Shown here piece after piece: positions 50,715-59,647 of a stretch of 64,000 nt of DNA. The notes beneath the pieces are model-generated. The model saw only the letters and a list, made by a program, of their open reading frames with translations. It was not told the DNA's origin and ran no database searches. Both the position numbers and the translations under genes were made by a program. Where the stretch lies: contig JAPPII010000009.1 in NCBI GenBank assembly GCA_028820845.1, positions 1 through 64,000 on the forward strand. The letters run 5' to 3'. Positions within the stretch are counted from its first letter, which is position 1. The number at the start of each line of letters is the position of its first letter. The stretch comes from Candidatus Poribacteria bacterium. GTDB lineage: Bacteria; Poribacteria; WGA-4E; WGA-3G.

Positions 50715-52740
50715 AGCCACACGGCAGCGGCGAAAATCTACAAAAGGAAATCGTGAAGCGAATCAAAGTTCTGGTGTACCTGTTTCTAAATTGGCAAGAC
50801 AATATAAACTCACAAATAAGGAACTCCTCGCCATATTAAGAGACCACGGCGTTCAGGTTAAAAATGAAAAGAGCACGCTTGATCCGGACACTGTTGCACT
50901 CGTCGAATCTGAATTACAAGTAGATCTCAATGCGGAAAATACAGTTGTGGCGTCTATCGAAAACGATGCTGATACAAGCTCCAACACTACAGATGGTTTG
51001 CAAATCACAGAGGGGGCAACGGTAGCGGATCTCGCCGCGTCCCTGGAATTACAACCTTCAGCCCTGATTATGCGGTTGATGAAGTTACGGGTGATGGCAA
51101 ATATTAATCAACGTCTCGATTATGACACGCTCCTGATGCTTGGAGAACACTTAGACTTTGAGGCAATCAAAAAACGGACGCTCGAAGAAGATTTATTAAC
51201 AGATCCACCCGACCCGCCGGACTCTTTACAATCCCGGGCACCAGTCGTTACAATCATGGGGCACGTTGATCACGGTAAAACTTCTCTCTTGGACTCTATC
51301 CGTGAATCAAACGTAAGCGAATCTGAGGCGGGGAATATTACACAACACATTGGTGCTTACCATGTGACCTTGGAAACTGGCAGCGTGGTTTTCTTGGATA
51401 CGCCCGGACACGCCGCTTTTACGGCGATGCGGGCACGGGGTGCACAAGTGACGGATATTGTTGTTCTGATTGTCGCAGCCGATGACGGCGTTATGCCGCA
51501 GACAGTTGAGGCGATTAGCCATGCAAAAGCCGCCAAAGTCCCAATTGTGGTGGCGATTAATAAAGTCGATGTCCCTGGTGCGCGCCCAGACTATATCCGA
51601 CAACAACTCTCAGAACACGACCTTATGCCAGAGGAGTGGGGTGGGCAAACGATTTGTGTCGAGACCTCCGCGACAGAAGGAACCGGGATTGACACTTTGC
51701 TGGAAATGTTGCTCTTGGAAGCGGCACTCCTTGAACTGAAAGCCAATCCAAATAAATCTGCTCGCGGTGTTGTTATTGAAGCACAAGTCGATAAAGAGCG
51801 CGGGGCTATCGCGACTGTTCTTGTGCAATCCGGCACCCTGCGTGTCGGAAATTCCTTTATTTCAGGACGATACTCTGGCAAAGTTAGAGCAATGATAGAC
51901 GACCACGGTAAACGGATGAAAGAGGTAGGTCCCTCATGTCCCGTTGAAATCCTCGGCTTCACTGGTGTTCCAGAGGCAGGAGACAGATTTTATGCGGTTG
52001 ACTCTGATCGGGATGCCCGTGCTATTAGTGAAGCGCGACAAGACCAATATCGGACTGAAAAACTTGGTGCGAACAGCCATGTGAGTTTAGAAAACCTGTT
52101 CCAACAGATTCAGGAAGGCGAGATTAAGGAGTTGAATGTTGTACTTAAAGGGGACGTGCAAGGCTCAGTGCAGGCAGTTGCCTCATCCCTCCTCGATCTG
52201 AGTACGGAGGAAGTCAAGATCAACATCATTCACCAAGCAGTTGGCGGTATCACCGAAACCGATATTTTGCTTGCTTCAGCATCCGATGCTATCGTCGTCG
52301 GTTTTAATGTACACCCAACAACAGAAGCCGTCCAAGCCAAAGAAAGCGAAGGAATTGATGTCCGCACGTATAACGTCATTTATAACCTCATTTCCTACAT
52401 CCGTTCTGCCATGGAAGGCTTATTAGACCCAGAAGTCCGTGAGGTCGTTATCGGACGGGCAGAGGTTCGCGAATTGTTCAGAGTGCCGCGACTCGGTTTA
52501 GTTGCAGGAAGTTATGTTAATTGGGGCCGGATCTCCTACAATCAACCGCTTCGTGTACTTCGCGACAACCGCTTAATTCACGAAGGGAAAGTGAATTCGC
52601 TTCGCCGTTTCAAGGACAATGTGAACGAAGTGCAAGCGAACTATGAATGCGGCATAGGTATAGAGACTTTCGATGATTTAAAGGTCGGTGACGTTCTTGA
52701 ATGCTACGTCCACGAACAAGTGGCGCGATCGCTTTCATAA
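50707..52740 (+). CDS. infB: Translation initiation factor IF-2
   Basis: 677 residues, with AAGGAGG before the ATG. Two IF2_N-like motifs ([20 protein letters not shown] near residue 24 and [17 protein letters not shown] near 115) sit in a short N-terminus of about 175 residues. The GTPase domain has GHVDHGKT (G1), DTPGHAAF (G3) and NKVD (G4), followed by domains II, III and the C2 tRNA-binding domain. It places initiator tRNA in the 30S complex. Shorter than the 800-900 residue versions of proteobacteria. Confidence 0.94.
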   Translation: MGKATRQRRKSTKGNREANQSSGVPVSKLARQYKLTNKELLAILRDHGVQVKNEKSTLDPDTVALVESELQVDLNAENTVVASIENDADTSSNTTDGLQITEGATVADLAASLELQPSALIMRLMKLRVMANINQRLDYDTLLMLGEHLDFEAIKKRTLEEDLLTDPPDPPDSLQSRAPVVTIMGHVDHGKTSLLDSIRESNVSESEAGNITQHIGAYHVTLETGSVVFLDTPGHAAFTAMRARGAQVTDIVVLIVAADDGVMPQTVEAISHAKAAKVPIVVAINKVDVPGARPDYIRQQLSEHDLMPEEWGGQTICVETSATEGTGIDTLLEMLLLEAALLELKANPNKSARGVVIEAQVDKERGAIATVLVQSGTLRVGNSFISGRYSGKVRAMIDDHGKRMKEVGPSCPVEILGFTGVPEAGDRFYAVDSDRDARAISEARQDQYRTEKLGANSHVSLENLFQQIQEGEIKELNVVLKGDVQGSVQAVASSLLDLSTEEVKINIIHQAVGGITETDILLASASDAIVVGFNVHPTTEAVQAKESEGIDVRTYNVIYNLISYIRSAMEGLLDPEVREVVIGRAEVRELFRVPRLGLVAGSYVNWGRISYNQPLRVLRDNRLIHEGKVNSLRRFKDNVNEVQANYECGIGIETFDDLKVGDVLECYVHEQVARSLS

Positions 52741-52818
52741 GAGATATAACTTCATAACGGGTCATTCTCACAAAAAGTGTGGTTGGAAAACCGTGCTTGT
52801 AATTGACAGGCAACTTTC

Positions 52819-53103
52819 ATGCACATCGGTGTTTGTAAAATCTGGCTCCGCATTCCGCAGAGCCACTCGCTAAAGGCGAAACGCCGAGTTATCAAAAGCC
52901 TTGTAGCAAGGCTCAAGAACCGATTTAATATCGCGATTGCCGAAGTGGACGCACTCAATGTGCATGAAGCTGCGGTATTAGCAGCTGTATCCGTTTCTAA
53001 CGATGCAGCACATCTGAACAAACTCATCTCACACGTTATTACCTTTATCGAGGCAAATGTAGACGCTGAGTTAGTGGATTACAAAACTGAATTTTTCTTT
53101 TAA
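52819..53103 (+). CDS. ylxP: YlxP/DUF503 family protein
   Basis: 94 residues. Characteristic ferredoxin-like sequence: HIGVCKIWLRIPQSHSLKAK with RVIKSLVARLKNRFNIAIAE, and a closing FIEANVDAELVDYKTEFF. The family accompanies infB and rbfA in many bacteria; its role in ribosome maturation is suspected, not established. Spaced 78 bases from infB. Confidence 0.88.
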   Translation: MHIGVCKIWLRIPQSHSLKAKRRVIKSLVARLKNRFNIAIAEVDALNVHEAAVLAAVSVSNDAAHLNKLISHVITFIEANVDAELVDYKTEFFF

Positions 53104-53149
53104 TGAAGATTGCAGGTGAAAACCTACTGTTATTAAAGATAGGGAAATC

Positions 53150-53533
53150 ATGGTAAATAATAGAAGGCAAGATCGGGTTAGTGCCCTAATTCAACGAGAA
53201 CTGAGCGAAATTATCCAACGTTCTGTTAAGGATCCACGCGTTGCCCTTTGTACCATCACACAAGCAGAACTTTCACCAGATTTGAAATACGCCGATGTGA
53301 AAGTTAGTGTCATCGGCGACAAAACGCAAAAGGATAATACGCTCGCGGGTCTGAAAAGTGCGGCGGGATTCCTTAGGCGAGAAATCGGCAACCGCCTGAC
53401 GCTCCGCTACTCACCAGAACTTCGGTTCGCCATAGATGAATCTGCGGATTATCTTTTTAAAATAGATGGGCTCCTTAAATCCGTCGAATCTGAAGACGAA
53501 ACACCTGAGAACGATACTCCGGATCTTTCATGA
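53150..53533 (+). CDS. rbfA: Ribosome-binding factor A
   Basis: 127 residues. KH-like fold with VSALIQRELSEIIQRSVKDPR at the N-terminus, LSPDLKYADVKVSVIG and LRYSPELRFAIDES, all RbfA hallmarks. It assists 16S rRNA maturation in the small subunit. The tail is acidic (ESEDETPENDTPDLS). It overlaps nrnA by four bases. Confidence 0.93.
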   Translation: MVNNRRQDRVSALIQRELSEIIQRSVKDPRVALCTITQAELSPDLKYADVKVSVIGDKTQKDNTLAGLKSAAGFLRREIGNRLTLRYSPELRFAIDESADYLFKIDGLLKSVESEDETPENDTPDLS

Positions 53534-54552
53534 ACACCCAATATATGGCAGATATACATAATTACAGGATACTCTTGGCGTTACTGGATCGGTATCAGCA
53601 TTTCGCGCTCTCAACGCATATCAACCCAGACGGTGATGCGATTGGTTCCGAACTCAGTCTCTACCTATTCCTAACGGAGTTAGGAAAATCCGTTAGAATG
53701 TTCAATACTGACGCAGTGCCGGTTAACTATAGATTTCTGCCATCTTGGGATAGCATCGAAGATATACATTCAGTCGGGACGTATCGTCCAGAAGTTCTGA
53801 TTGTATTAGATGCAAGCACATTGGAACGGATTGGTAAGACCCTATCGAAAATTTTACTGCCTCTACATACGCTTGTTAACATCGATCACCATACAACAGC
53901 AGAAGCGTTCGGAGACATCAATCTTATCGAACCTTCGGTTTCCTCTACATCAGAAATCGTATACACACTCATCAAACACCACCAAACACCAATAAGCAAA
54001 GCATGTGCGCTCTGTTTGTACACAGGACTCATGTTTGATACGGGTTGTTTTCGGTATAGTAACGCGACAGCAGAAACCCACCGTATTGCAGCAGAATTAA
54101 TTGAAGTAGGGGAATTTGCGCCCGATGAAGTCTATCGATATGTCTATGAACACATCCCGGTCAGTAAGATTCGCCTATTGAGTGAAATTCTCCGGACTTT
54201 GCAAGTAACAGATAATGGCAAAATCGCATCGGTCTATGCTACACAAACGATGTTCGGGAAGACTGGCACAACTCCTGAAGCTGTGGAAGGTGTTGTAAAT
54301 CAGATTCAAGCGATTGCAGGCGTTGAGGTGGCACTGTGTGTATGCGAGCTGCCAGATGGAAGTACGAAGGTCAGTTTACGGAGCCAAGGTCAGGTAGACG
54401 TTAGTGAGCTGGCTTCAGAGTTTGAAGGTGGTGGACATTCACGCGCCGCGGGTTGTCGGATCGTGATGCCGTATCTATCAGCAATTACAGCCCTTATTCA
54501 TAGTGCCCAACGATACATCGACCAGACCCCACGAGATGTGGTGATTCGCTGA
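53530..54552 (+). CDS. nrnA: DHH/DHHA1 phosphoesterase NrnA
   Basis: 340 residues. DHH domain with HINPDGDAIGSEL (metal motif), VLDAS and NIDHHTTAEAFGD (the DHH signature), then the DHHA1 domain ending GGGHSRAAGCRI. It degrades short oligoribonucleotides and 3'-phosphoadenosine 5'-phosphate. ATGA overlap with rbfA. In most bacteria the next gene is truB; here it is ribF. Confidence 0.92.
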   Translation: MNTQYMADIHNYRILLALLDRYQHFALSTHINPDGDAIGSELSLYLFLTELGKSVRMFNTDAVPVNYRFLPSWDSIEDIHSVGTYRPEVLIVLDASTLERIGKTLSKILLPLHTLVNIDHHTTAEAFGDINLIEPSVSSTSEIVYTLIKHHQTPISKACALCLYTGLMFDTGCFRYSNATAETHRIAAELIEVGEFAPDEVYRYVYEHIPVSKIRLLSEILRTLQVTDNGKIASVYATQTMFGKTGTTPEAVEGVVNQIQAIAGVEVALCVCELPDGSTKVSLRSQGQVDVSELASEFEGGGHSRAAGCRIVMPYLSAITALIHSAQRYIDQTPRDVVIR

Positions 54553-54564
54553 AGGATTGAAAAC

Positions 54565-55536
54565 GTGGAAAACGCTGGCAATAAGAATGATCCCGCAATA
54601 GCGACAACGATTTATAATTTTGAGGACATCGTTGAATTCGAGAGAAATACGGTGGTTACCTTCGGCGTGTTTGATGGGATCCACATAGGACACCAAGCGG
54701 TTATCAAGACCCTTCTGCAACGTGCTGCACAAGACAGATTGCTGAGCGTGCTGGTCGGCTTCTACCCGCATCCACTTGCGTTTTTATCTCCAGAACGATG
54801 TCCACCTATCCTGACACCTCTCTCCAAACGTATCGAAATTCTTCAGCAATTCGGCATTGATAAAATCGTCATTCTTAACTTCGATGCCCAGATTGCGGCA
54901 ATGTCTCCAGAAACCTTTGTCGAAAAGGTACTCTTGGAAAAATGCCGAGCCAAACACGTTGTCGTTGGATACGCCTGTCAATTTGGGAAAAATCGTGCCG
55001 GTAATGCGCAACGATTGGCAGAAATCAGTGAGGATTACCCATTTGAGGTCTCAATCGTACCACCAACAGAAATAAACGGTGCGCCTGTCCATAGTACCCG
55101 TATTCGCCAAGCCCTCGCGAGGGGAGACCTCCGATGGAGTGCCCAACTACTGGGTCGCCCGTACTCACTGATCGGTGAGGTCATCCACGGCGATGGCAGA
55201 GGCAGGCAGCTCGGTTTTCCGACAGCAAATATAGACACTCGCAACCAAATCTGCCCACCCAACGGTGTATACGCAATCCGCGCGAAATTAGAGGGCAAAT
55301 GGTTAAATGGTGTATTAAACATCGGAACCCGTCCGACATTTAACGAATTGAATTTTCAAGTAGAGAGTTACTTTTTTGATTTTAATGAAACTATCTACGG
55401 TAAATCGGTAGAAATCTTTTTCGTGGAGAAAATTAGAAGCGAACGAAAGTTCCCGAACCTTCAATCCCTTGTGCAACAGATACAACGCGATGTTATGGCT
55501 GCTGCGGAGATCCTTGCTGAATCTGCGCTACAGTAG
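54565..55536 (+). CDS. ribF: Bifunctional riboflavin kinase/FAD synthetase
   Basis: 323 residues from a GTG. The N-terminal FAD synthetase has FGVFDGIHIGHQAVI (HxGH motif) and PVHSTRIRQAL (ISSTRVR-like motif). The C-terminal riboflavin kinase has GDGRGRQLGFPTANID, the family signature. It makes FMN and FAD from riboflavin. Follows nrnA by 12 bases. Confidence 0.93.
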   Translation: MENAGNKNDPAIATTIYNFEDIVEFERNTVVTFGVFDGIHIGHQAVIKTLLQRAAQDRLLSVLVGFYPHPLAFLSPERCPPILTPLSKRIEILQQFGIDKIVILNFDAQIAAMSPETFVEKVLLEKCRAKHVVVGYACQFGKNRAGNAQRLAEISEDYPFEVSIVPPTEINGAPVHSTRIRQALARGDLRWSAQLLGRPYSLIGEVIHGDGRGRQLGFPTANIDTRNQICPPNGVYAIRAKLEGKWLNGVLNIGTRPTFNELNFQVESYFFDFNETIYGKSVEIFFVEKIRSERKFPNLQSLVQQIQRDVMAAAEILAESALQ

Positions 55537-55573
55537 GATGGCACCCCAAACTATTTGGACGCAAGAGTTTAAT

Positions 55574-55602
55574 TTGAATTTCAGGTTGATATGTGGTATT
55601 AT
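55574..55602 (+). promoter_or_regulatory. Promoter of rpsO-pnp
   Basis: TTGAAT, 17 bases, TATTAT, about 190 bases before rpsO. It would give rpsO a leader that includes the inverted repeat at 55670-55727 and a hairpin repeat. Confidence 0.65.
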
Positions 55603-55669
55603 ATATTACATCACATATAGATAAGAAGTGGAATAATCATCGCAAACAACTTAGTTCTCATACCATATA

Positions 55670-55727
55670 GGTCTCAAGTATTGTTGTCTCATAGCGTCCG
55701 CTTTATAAGATGATTTTTAATGAGACC
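55670..55727 (+). promoter_or_regulatory. Long-range inverted repeat in the rpsO leader
   Basis: GGTCTCA at 55670-55676 and TGAGACC at 55721-55727, 44 bases apart. In several bacteria S15 binds its own leader RNA and blocks translation; this is a plausible structural element for such control, although I cannot match it to a known S15 leader class. Confidence 0.35.
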
Positions 55728-55732
55728 GAATG

Positions 55733-55753
55733 AACAGGTTTCTAAAACCTGTT
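55733..55753 (+). repeat. Hairpin repeat, copy h (perfect nine-pair stem)
   Basis: AACAGGTTT, CTA, AAACCTGTT. It lies 40 bases before the rpsO start. The outer stem differs from other copies but still pairs. Confidence 0.75.
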
Positions 55754-55792
55754 GTTTAAATCAGTTGTTCAACCCAAAGGAGGCGAACGCAA

Positions 55793-56083
55793 TTGGCAAT
55801 TAGTGCAGCAGAGAAGAAGGAACTCATGCAACAGCATCAGCTACACCAACAGGATACTGGCTCTCCGGAGGCACAAGTGGCAATTTTAACTGCTCGTATT
55901 CGACAGTTGACTGAACACTTTCAGACACACCGGAAGGATTATCATTCCCGCCACGGACTTTTCCGTCTTGTTGGTAAGCAGCGCCGTTTGTTACGGTATC
56001 TATACAAAAAGGATGTTACGCGCTATTACCGTTTAATTGATGAACTTGGAATTCGTGACACTATCGGATCGAGGAGAAGTTAG
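55793..56083 (+). CDS. rpsO: Ribosomal protein S15
   Basis: 96 residues (mature length about 88 in most species) from a TTG start; AAGGAGG nine bases upstream fixes it. Characteristic segments are [34 protein letters not shown] and [15 protein letters not shown]. It binds 16S rRNA central domain. Placed directly before pnp as in many genomes. Confidence 0.95.
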   Translation: MAISAAEKKELMQQHQLHQQDTGSPEAQVAILTARIRQLTEHFQTHRKDYHSRHGLFRLVGKQRRLLRYLYKKDVTRYYRLIDELGIRDTIGSRRS

Positions 56084-56136
56084 GTTTTGCGTTGGTGACA
56101 CGACGAAAAAATGGAAATACAGGAGTAGTATACAGA

Positions 56137-58458
56137 ATGAAAGTTGAAATGCAACTTGGGAGCGAGAAGTTATCAATTGAAACTGGGAAAGTTGCGAAAC
56201 AGGCAGACGGAGCAGTTTGGGTCCAATACGGTGGAACGGTTGTCTTAGTGACAGTAGTAGCCGATGACAGTGAACACGACTTGGATTTTTTTCCGTTAAC
56301 AGTAGATTACCGTGAGAGAGGTTATGCGACAGGACGTATTCCAACGGTCTACGGTAGACGTGAGCCACGTCCTGGAACATCAGAACAACTGATTGCCCGC
56401 TTAATTGATCACTGCATTCGCCCTCTCTTTCCAAAAGATTTCAAGGCAGAAGTCCAAATTTTATGTAACGTGTTTTCATCGGACGGCATTCATCCAGCGG
56501 ATGTTCCCGCACTTATCGGGACATCTGCGGCTTTGTCGATTTCCGATATTCCCTTTAACGGTCCAGTTGCCGCGGTCACAGTGGGGAAAATTGAAAATGA
56601 ATTGATAATCAACCCGAGTTATGAGGAATTACACGCCTCCGAGATGGAACTGTTCGTAAGTGGCAAAGCGGACGCGGTGATGTCTGTCGAAGGTAGTGGG
56701 CATGAAATCCCAGAAGACGAAGTTATTGATACTATTGTTACTGCGCACGCGCAGATAAAAGAAATTATTAAACTTCAAGAAGGGCTGGCAGCGGTATGCA
56801 GTAACGCCAAACGCGATTATGCAGCCAAAGACATCGAATCAGACCTTAGCTCACGGGTCCGAAATCTCGCTACATCGCGGATTCGAGAATCTATCGGAAT
56901 GGCAGACAAAAAACTGCGTGAAGATTATCTCGAACAGGTCCAAGAAGAAGTCCTATCAGAAATTCTTGAAGATACGCCTGAGGAAACGGATCCGAACGCG
57001 GCAAAGGACACGATTTCTATATTAAGCGAAATCGAAAAAGAAGAGATGCGCGAAGCCATTCTGACACAAGGTAAACGTGTTGATGGACGCGGTGTAACAG
57101 ATATTCGTCCTATCTCTGGAGAGGTCGCGTTGCTTCCACACACCCACGGATCAGCACTCTTTACAAGGGGACAAACACAAGCACTCTGTGTAACGACTCT
57201 CGGTACATCAGGGGATGAAGATGTCCAACGCGGACTTGATGGTGAAGCCAGACACTCTTTCTTCCTACACTACAATTTTCCGCCCTTCAGTACGGGTGAA
57301 GTTAAACGCATGATGGGTCCGGGGCGTCGAGAGATTGGCCACGGTGCTTTGGCACAAAAAGCACTTGAACCTGTTATCCCAGAGAAAGAGGACTTCCACT
57401 ATACCATCCGAGTGGTATCGGAAATCTTGGAATCTAATGCCTCATCGTCAATGGCAAGCGTCTGTGGTGCGACCTTGGCACTCTTGGATGCGGGTGTCCC
57501 GCTTAAAAGAGCTGTCGCCGGAATTGGGGTCGGTCTCATCAAAGAGGGAGAACAGGAAGCAATCCTTACCGACATGCTGGGTACCGAAGATTTCCTCGGC
57601 GATATGGACTTTAAGGTCGCAGGGACCAGCGAAGGTGTCACTGCTATCCAGATGGACATCAAAATTGACGGCGTTAGCCCAGAGTTAATGCGCCGTGCAA
57701 TCCATCAAGCCAAAGAGGCACGCCTCGCAGTCATTGATCAGATGAACGCTGTTATCGCGGAACCGCGTGCGGAACTCTCCCCTTACGCACCGCGAATCCA
57801 CTCCCTTCAAATTGCGCAGCAGAAAATCAAAGACCTCATCGGACCACGCGGTAAAACCGTGCAAGGCATCCAAGAAGAGACGAATACAACCATCAACATT
57901 GAAGATGATGGTACTGTTGAGATTGCGGCTACAAGTGCTGAGGATGTCAAACGCGCCGAGGAAAAAGTGCTTGCAATCACAGCGATGCCCGAAATTGGGA
58001 AAGAGTACACTGGAAAGGTCGTCCGAACCGCGCCTTTTGGAGCATTTGTGGAAATCTTGCCCGGGAAGGATGGACTCGTTCATATCTCACAAATGGGAGA
58101 TGGCTATGTCCGCCGCGCGGAGGACGTCATGCAGGTCGGTGATGAAGTCACCGTCCGTATTCTCACCATCGACGAGCAGGATCGCGTGGATCTGACCCTC
58201 GTCGCAGTAGGTGGAGTCCCGGTTGAAGAACTGAATATCGAGTCGAATGACGAGCGTGAATTCTCAACTGACCGAGAGGGTTCAAGAGACTATCGTGACA
58301 CCGGACGTTCTGGCTATCGCGATAATCGCGGCGACTCACGGGATAGACGGGGTAACGATACTCGCGAACGTCGCAACAATCGTTATGACCAACGTGACAA
58401 TACACGCGACTTCCGGAATCGTCGCTCGCCACGTATCCCAAAAGGACGGCCTCGATAG
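56137..58458 (+). CDS. pnp: Polyribonucleotide nucleotidyltransferase (PNPase)
   Basis: 773 residues from the ATG at 56137, chosen because AGGAG lies eleven bases upstream and PNPases start just before the GSEKLSIETGKVAKQADG-type segment; the longer frame from 56092 is not needed. Two RNase PH domains (first about 10-140, second about 320-550, with GRRE and the LDAGVP region), a helical linker, a KH domain (KIKDLIGPRGKTVQGI) and an S1 domain (GKVVRTAPFGAFVEILPG). The final 70 residues are an Arg/Asp/Asn-rich tail (DTGRSGYRDNRGDSRDRR). It degrades RNA from 3' ends with phosphate. Confidence 0.95.
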   Translation: MKVEMQLGSEKLSIETGKVAKQADGAVWVQYGGTVVLVTVVADDSEHDLDFFPLTVDYRERGYATGRIPTVYGRREPRPGTSEQLIARLIDHCIRPLFPKDFKAEVQILCNVFSSDGIHPADVPALIGTSAALSISDIPFNGPVAAVTVGKIENELIINPSYEELHASEMELFVSGKADAVMSVEGSGHEIPEDEVIDTIVTAHAQIKEIIKLQEGLAAVCSNAKRDYAAKDIESDLSSRVRNLATSRIRESIGMADKKLREDYLEQVQEEVLSEILEDTPEETDPNAAKDTISILSEIEKEEMREAILTQGKRVDGRGVTDIRPISGEVALLPHTHGSALFTRGQTQALCVTTLGTSGDEDVQRGLDGEARHSFFLHYNFPPFSTGEVKRMMGPGRREIGHGALAQKALEPVIPEKEDFHYTIRVVSEILESNASSSMASVCGATLALLDAGVPLKRAVAGIGVGLIKEGEQEAILTDMLGTEDFLGDMDFKVAGTSEGVTAIQMDIKIDGVSPELMRRAIHQAKEARLAVIDQMNAVIAEPRAELSPYAPRIHSLQIAQQKIKDLIGPRGKTVQGIQEETNTTINIEDDGTVEIAATSAEDVKRAEEKVLAITAMPEIGKEYTGKVVRTAPFGAFVEILPGKDGLVHISQMGDGYVRRAEDVMQVGDEVTVRILTIDEQDRVDLTLVAVGGVPVEELNIESNDEREFSTDREGSRDYRDTGRSGYRDNRGDSRDRRGNDTRERRNNRYDQRDNTRDFRNRRSPRIPKGRPR

Positions 58459-58501
58459 TAGAGAAAACCATCTGAATCACATTGCAATCCTAATATTGGT
58501 A

Positions 58502-58527
58502 GGCGAGGTTTCTAACCTCGCCTTTTT
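58502..58527 (+). terminator. Terminator of pnp formed by the hairpin repeat, copy i
   Basis: GGCGAGGTT, TCT, AACCTCGCC: a perfect nine-pair stem directly followed by TTTTT. It has both the repeat core and the form of a rho-independent terminator, 44 bases after the pnp stop. Confidence 0.8.
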
Positions 58528-58539
58528 CCTTTAAATATT

Positions 58540-58568
58540 TTGCATATCATTTATTTTTTTGCTATAAT
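58540..58568 (+). promoter_or_regulatory. Promoter before the small membrane gene
   Basis: TTGCAT, 17 bases, TATAAT, with TG one base before the -10 (TGCTATAAT). Strong. It begins 13 bases after the pnp terminator, so the next transcript starts here. Confidence 0.75.
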
Positions 58569-58633
58569 TTGTATATACGCTTTTATGGTAAAATTTAAAA
58601 ATAATAAAAATAGATAGACATCCACCCCTCAAA

Positions 58634-58735
58634 TGGTAGGTGAGGTTTTGCAGCGTACTCGCTCCCGGTTTATGCCACACGGAGAACCTGAATACCGTTG
58701 ATTCTGATTCATGCGACGTGCATTCTAACCTCGTC
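58634..58735 (+). repeat. Hairpin repeat, copy j, split by a nested 70-odd-bp element
   Basis: GGTAGGTGAGGTTTT at 58636-58649 and TTCTAACCTCGTC from 58723 are the two halves of a family member. Between them lies about 73 bases (roughly 58650-58722), starting GCAGCGTACTCGC and ending GATTCATGCGACGTGCA. Its reverse complement shares GCACGTCGCATGAATCA and ACGGTATTCA with 34778-34842. The gap lies in the leader of the following gene. Confidence 0.7.
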
Positions 58736-58764
58736 AACACTAACGTAACAATAAGGTGCTAAAA

Positions 58765-59025
58765 ATGAAGATAAGACGTAACACCCCTAAACACACTTTG
58801 GACAAAGCAGATCTACTTGACCAGAAATGGGTAACCTACTTTTTAGCGATTGTTCTCATTCTGCTGGTCCTTGTCTTTGTTGTTTTACTATCGCCTACCT
58901 ATAAACGATACATTGTTGATACCGCCAAATCTGTGTTTTACGGTGGAAAGCAGAAAGCACCGCGTCCAAAGGCTTCACCCGCAAACTTCCAAAGCCCGGC
59001 GGTGCTAAACGGTTTAATATTCTGA
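58765..59025 (+). CDS. Small single-span membrane protein
   Basis: 86 residues from the ATG at 58765 (AAGGTG six bases upstream). Basic N-terminus, one transmembrane helix (YFLAIVLILLVLVFVVLLSP, about 26-45) and a basic, Pro/Ala-rich outer tail (GGKQKAPRPKASPANFQSP). Not recognised. Small proteins of this kind are often accessory to envelope machines; it precedes an LptE-like lipoprotein gene by 75 bases. Confidence 0.65.
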   Translation: MKIRRNTPKHTLDKADLLDQKWVTYFLAIVLILLVLVFVVLLSPTYKRYIVDTAKSVFYGGKQKAPRPKASPANFQSPAVLNGLIF

Positions 59026-59100
59026 ACCTAACAGACGAGTACAGAACGACGATATAACACAAGTCGGATTACACTTTTTGGCAAAATTCAGGAGAGAAAG

Positions 59101-59619
59101 ATGTACAGGACCTTGTTCATGTTAGCACTGCTGACAACACTATCCCTATTGATTTCTGGGTGCGGTTACTATTCTAAATCAGAATATCTTGAGCATATTT
59201 CAACCATCCGTATCTCGCCAATTGAAATTTTGGATGCCGATTTCGCTTATGACGCAACCTCTCAACGACCGTACGATGAAGTGATTCATGAAAAATTAAC
59301 ACAGCGCTTCAATCGAAAATGGCGAGACGGAAACGATTCCGAATTTACGATGCGGATACAGGACTACAATTTAGTAGAATACGGCTTCGGTCCGCAAGGC
59401 GAGGTTGAAATGCTACGCATGACGCTACAAATTGAATATGAATTTCTGGATCGGGTTCGCAATACGATGATTGCTGAAAGGGACAACTATATCCAAGTTC
59501 ACGATTTCTATATCGTCCCAAATCGAGCTGAACCGATGGAATCATTGGCACAAGCCAGAGGTCTCATTGTCGAAGAGTTGATAGAAGACCTTTATAACAA
59601 CCTTGCTGAACAGTGGTAA
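59101..59619 (+). CDS. LptE-like outer-membrane lipoprotein
   Basis: 172 residues; GGAGAG precedes the ATG. Lipoprotein signal peptide with the lipobox LISGC (cleavage before Cys 21), then GYYSKSEYLEHISTIRISPI, the LptE-type beginning, and a beta/alpha body. LptE plugs the LptD barrel for lipopolysaccharide insertion. The similarity is structural in type, not close, so another envelope lipoprotein is possible. The next gene overlaps its end if its longer start is used. Confidence 0.7.
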   Translation: MYRTLFMLALLTTLSLLISGCGYYSKSEYLEHISTIRISPIEILDADFAYDATSQRPYDEVIHEKLTQRFNRKWRDGNDSEFTMRIQDYNLVEYGFGPQGEVEMLRMTLQIEYEFLDRVRNTMIAERDNYIQVHDFYIVPNRAEPMESLAQARGLIVEELIEDLYNNLAEQW

Positions 59620-59647
59620 CAAGACGCTGCACGGGAGTCCTGCGCGA

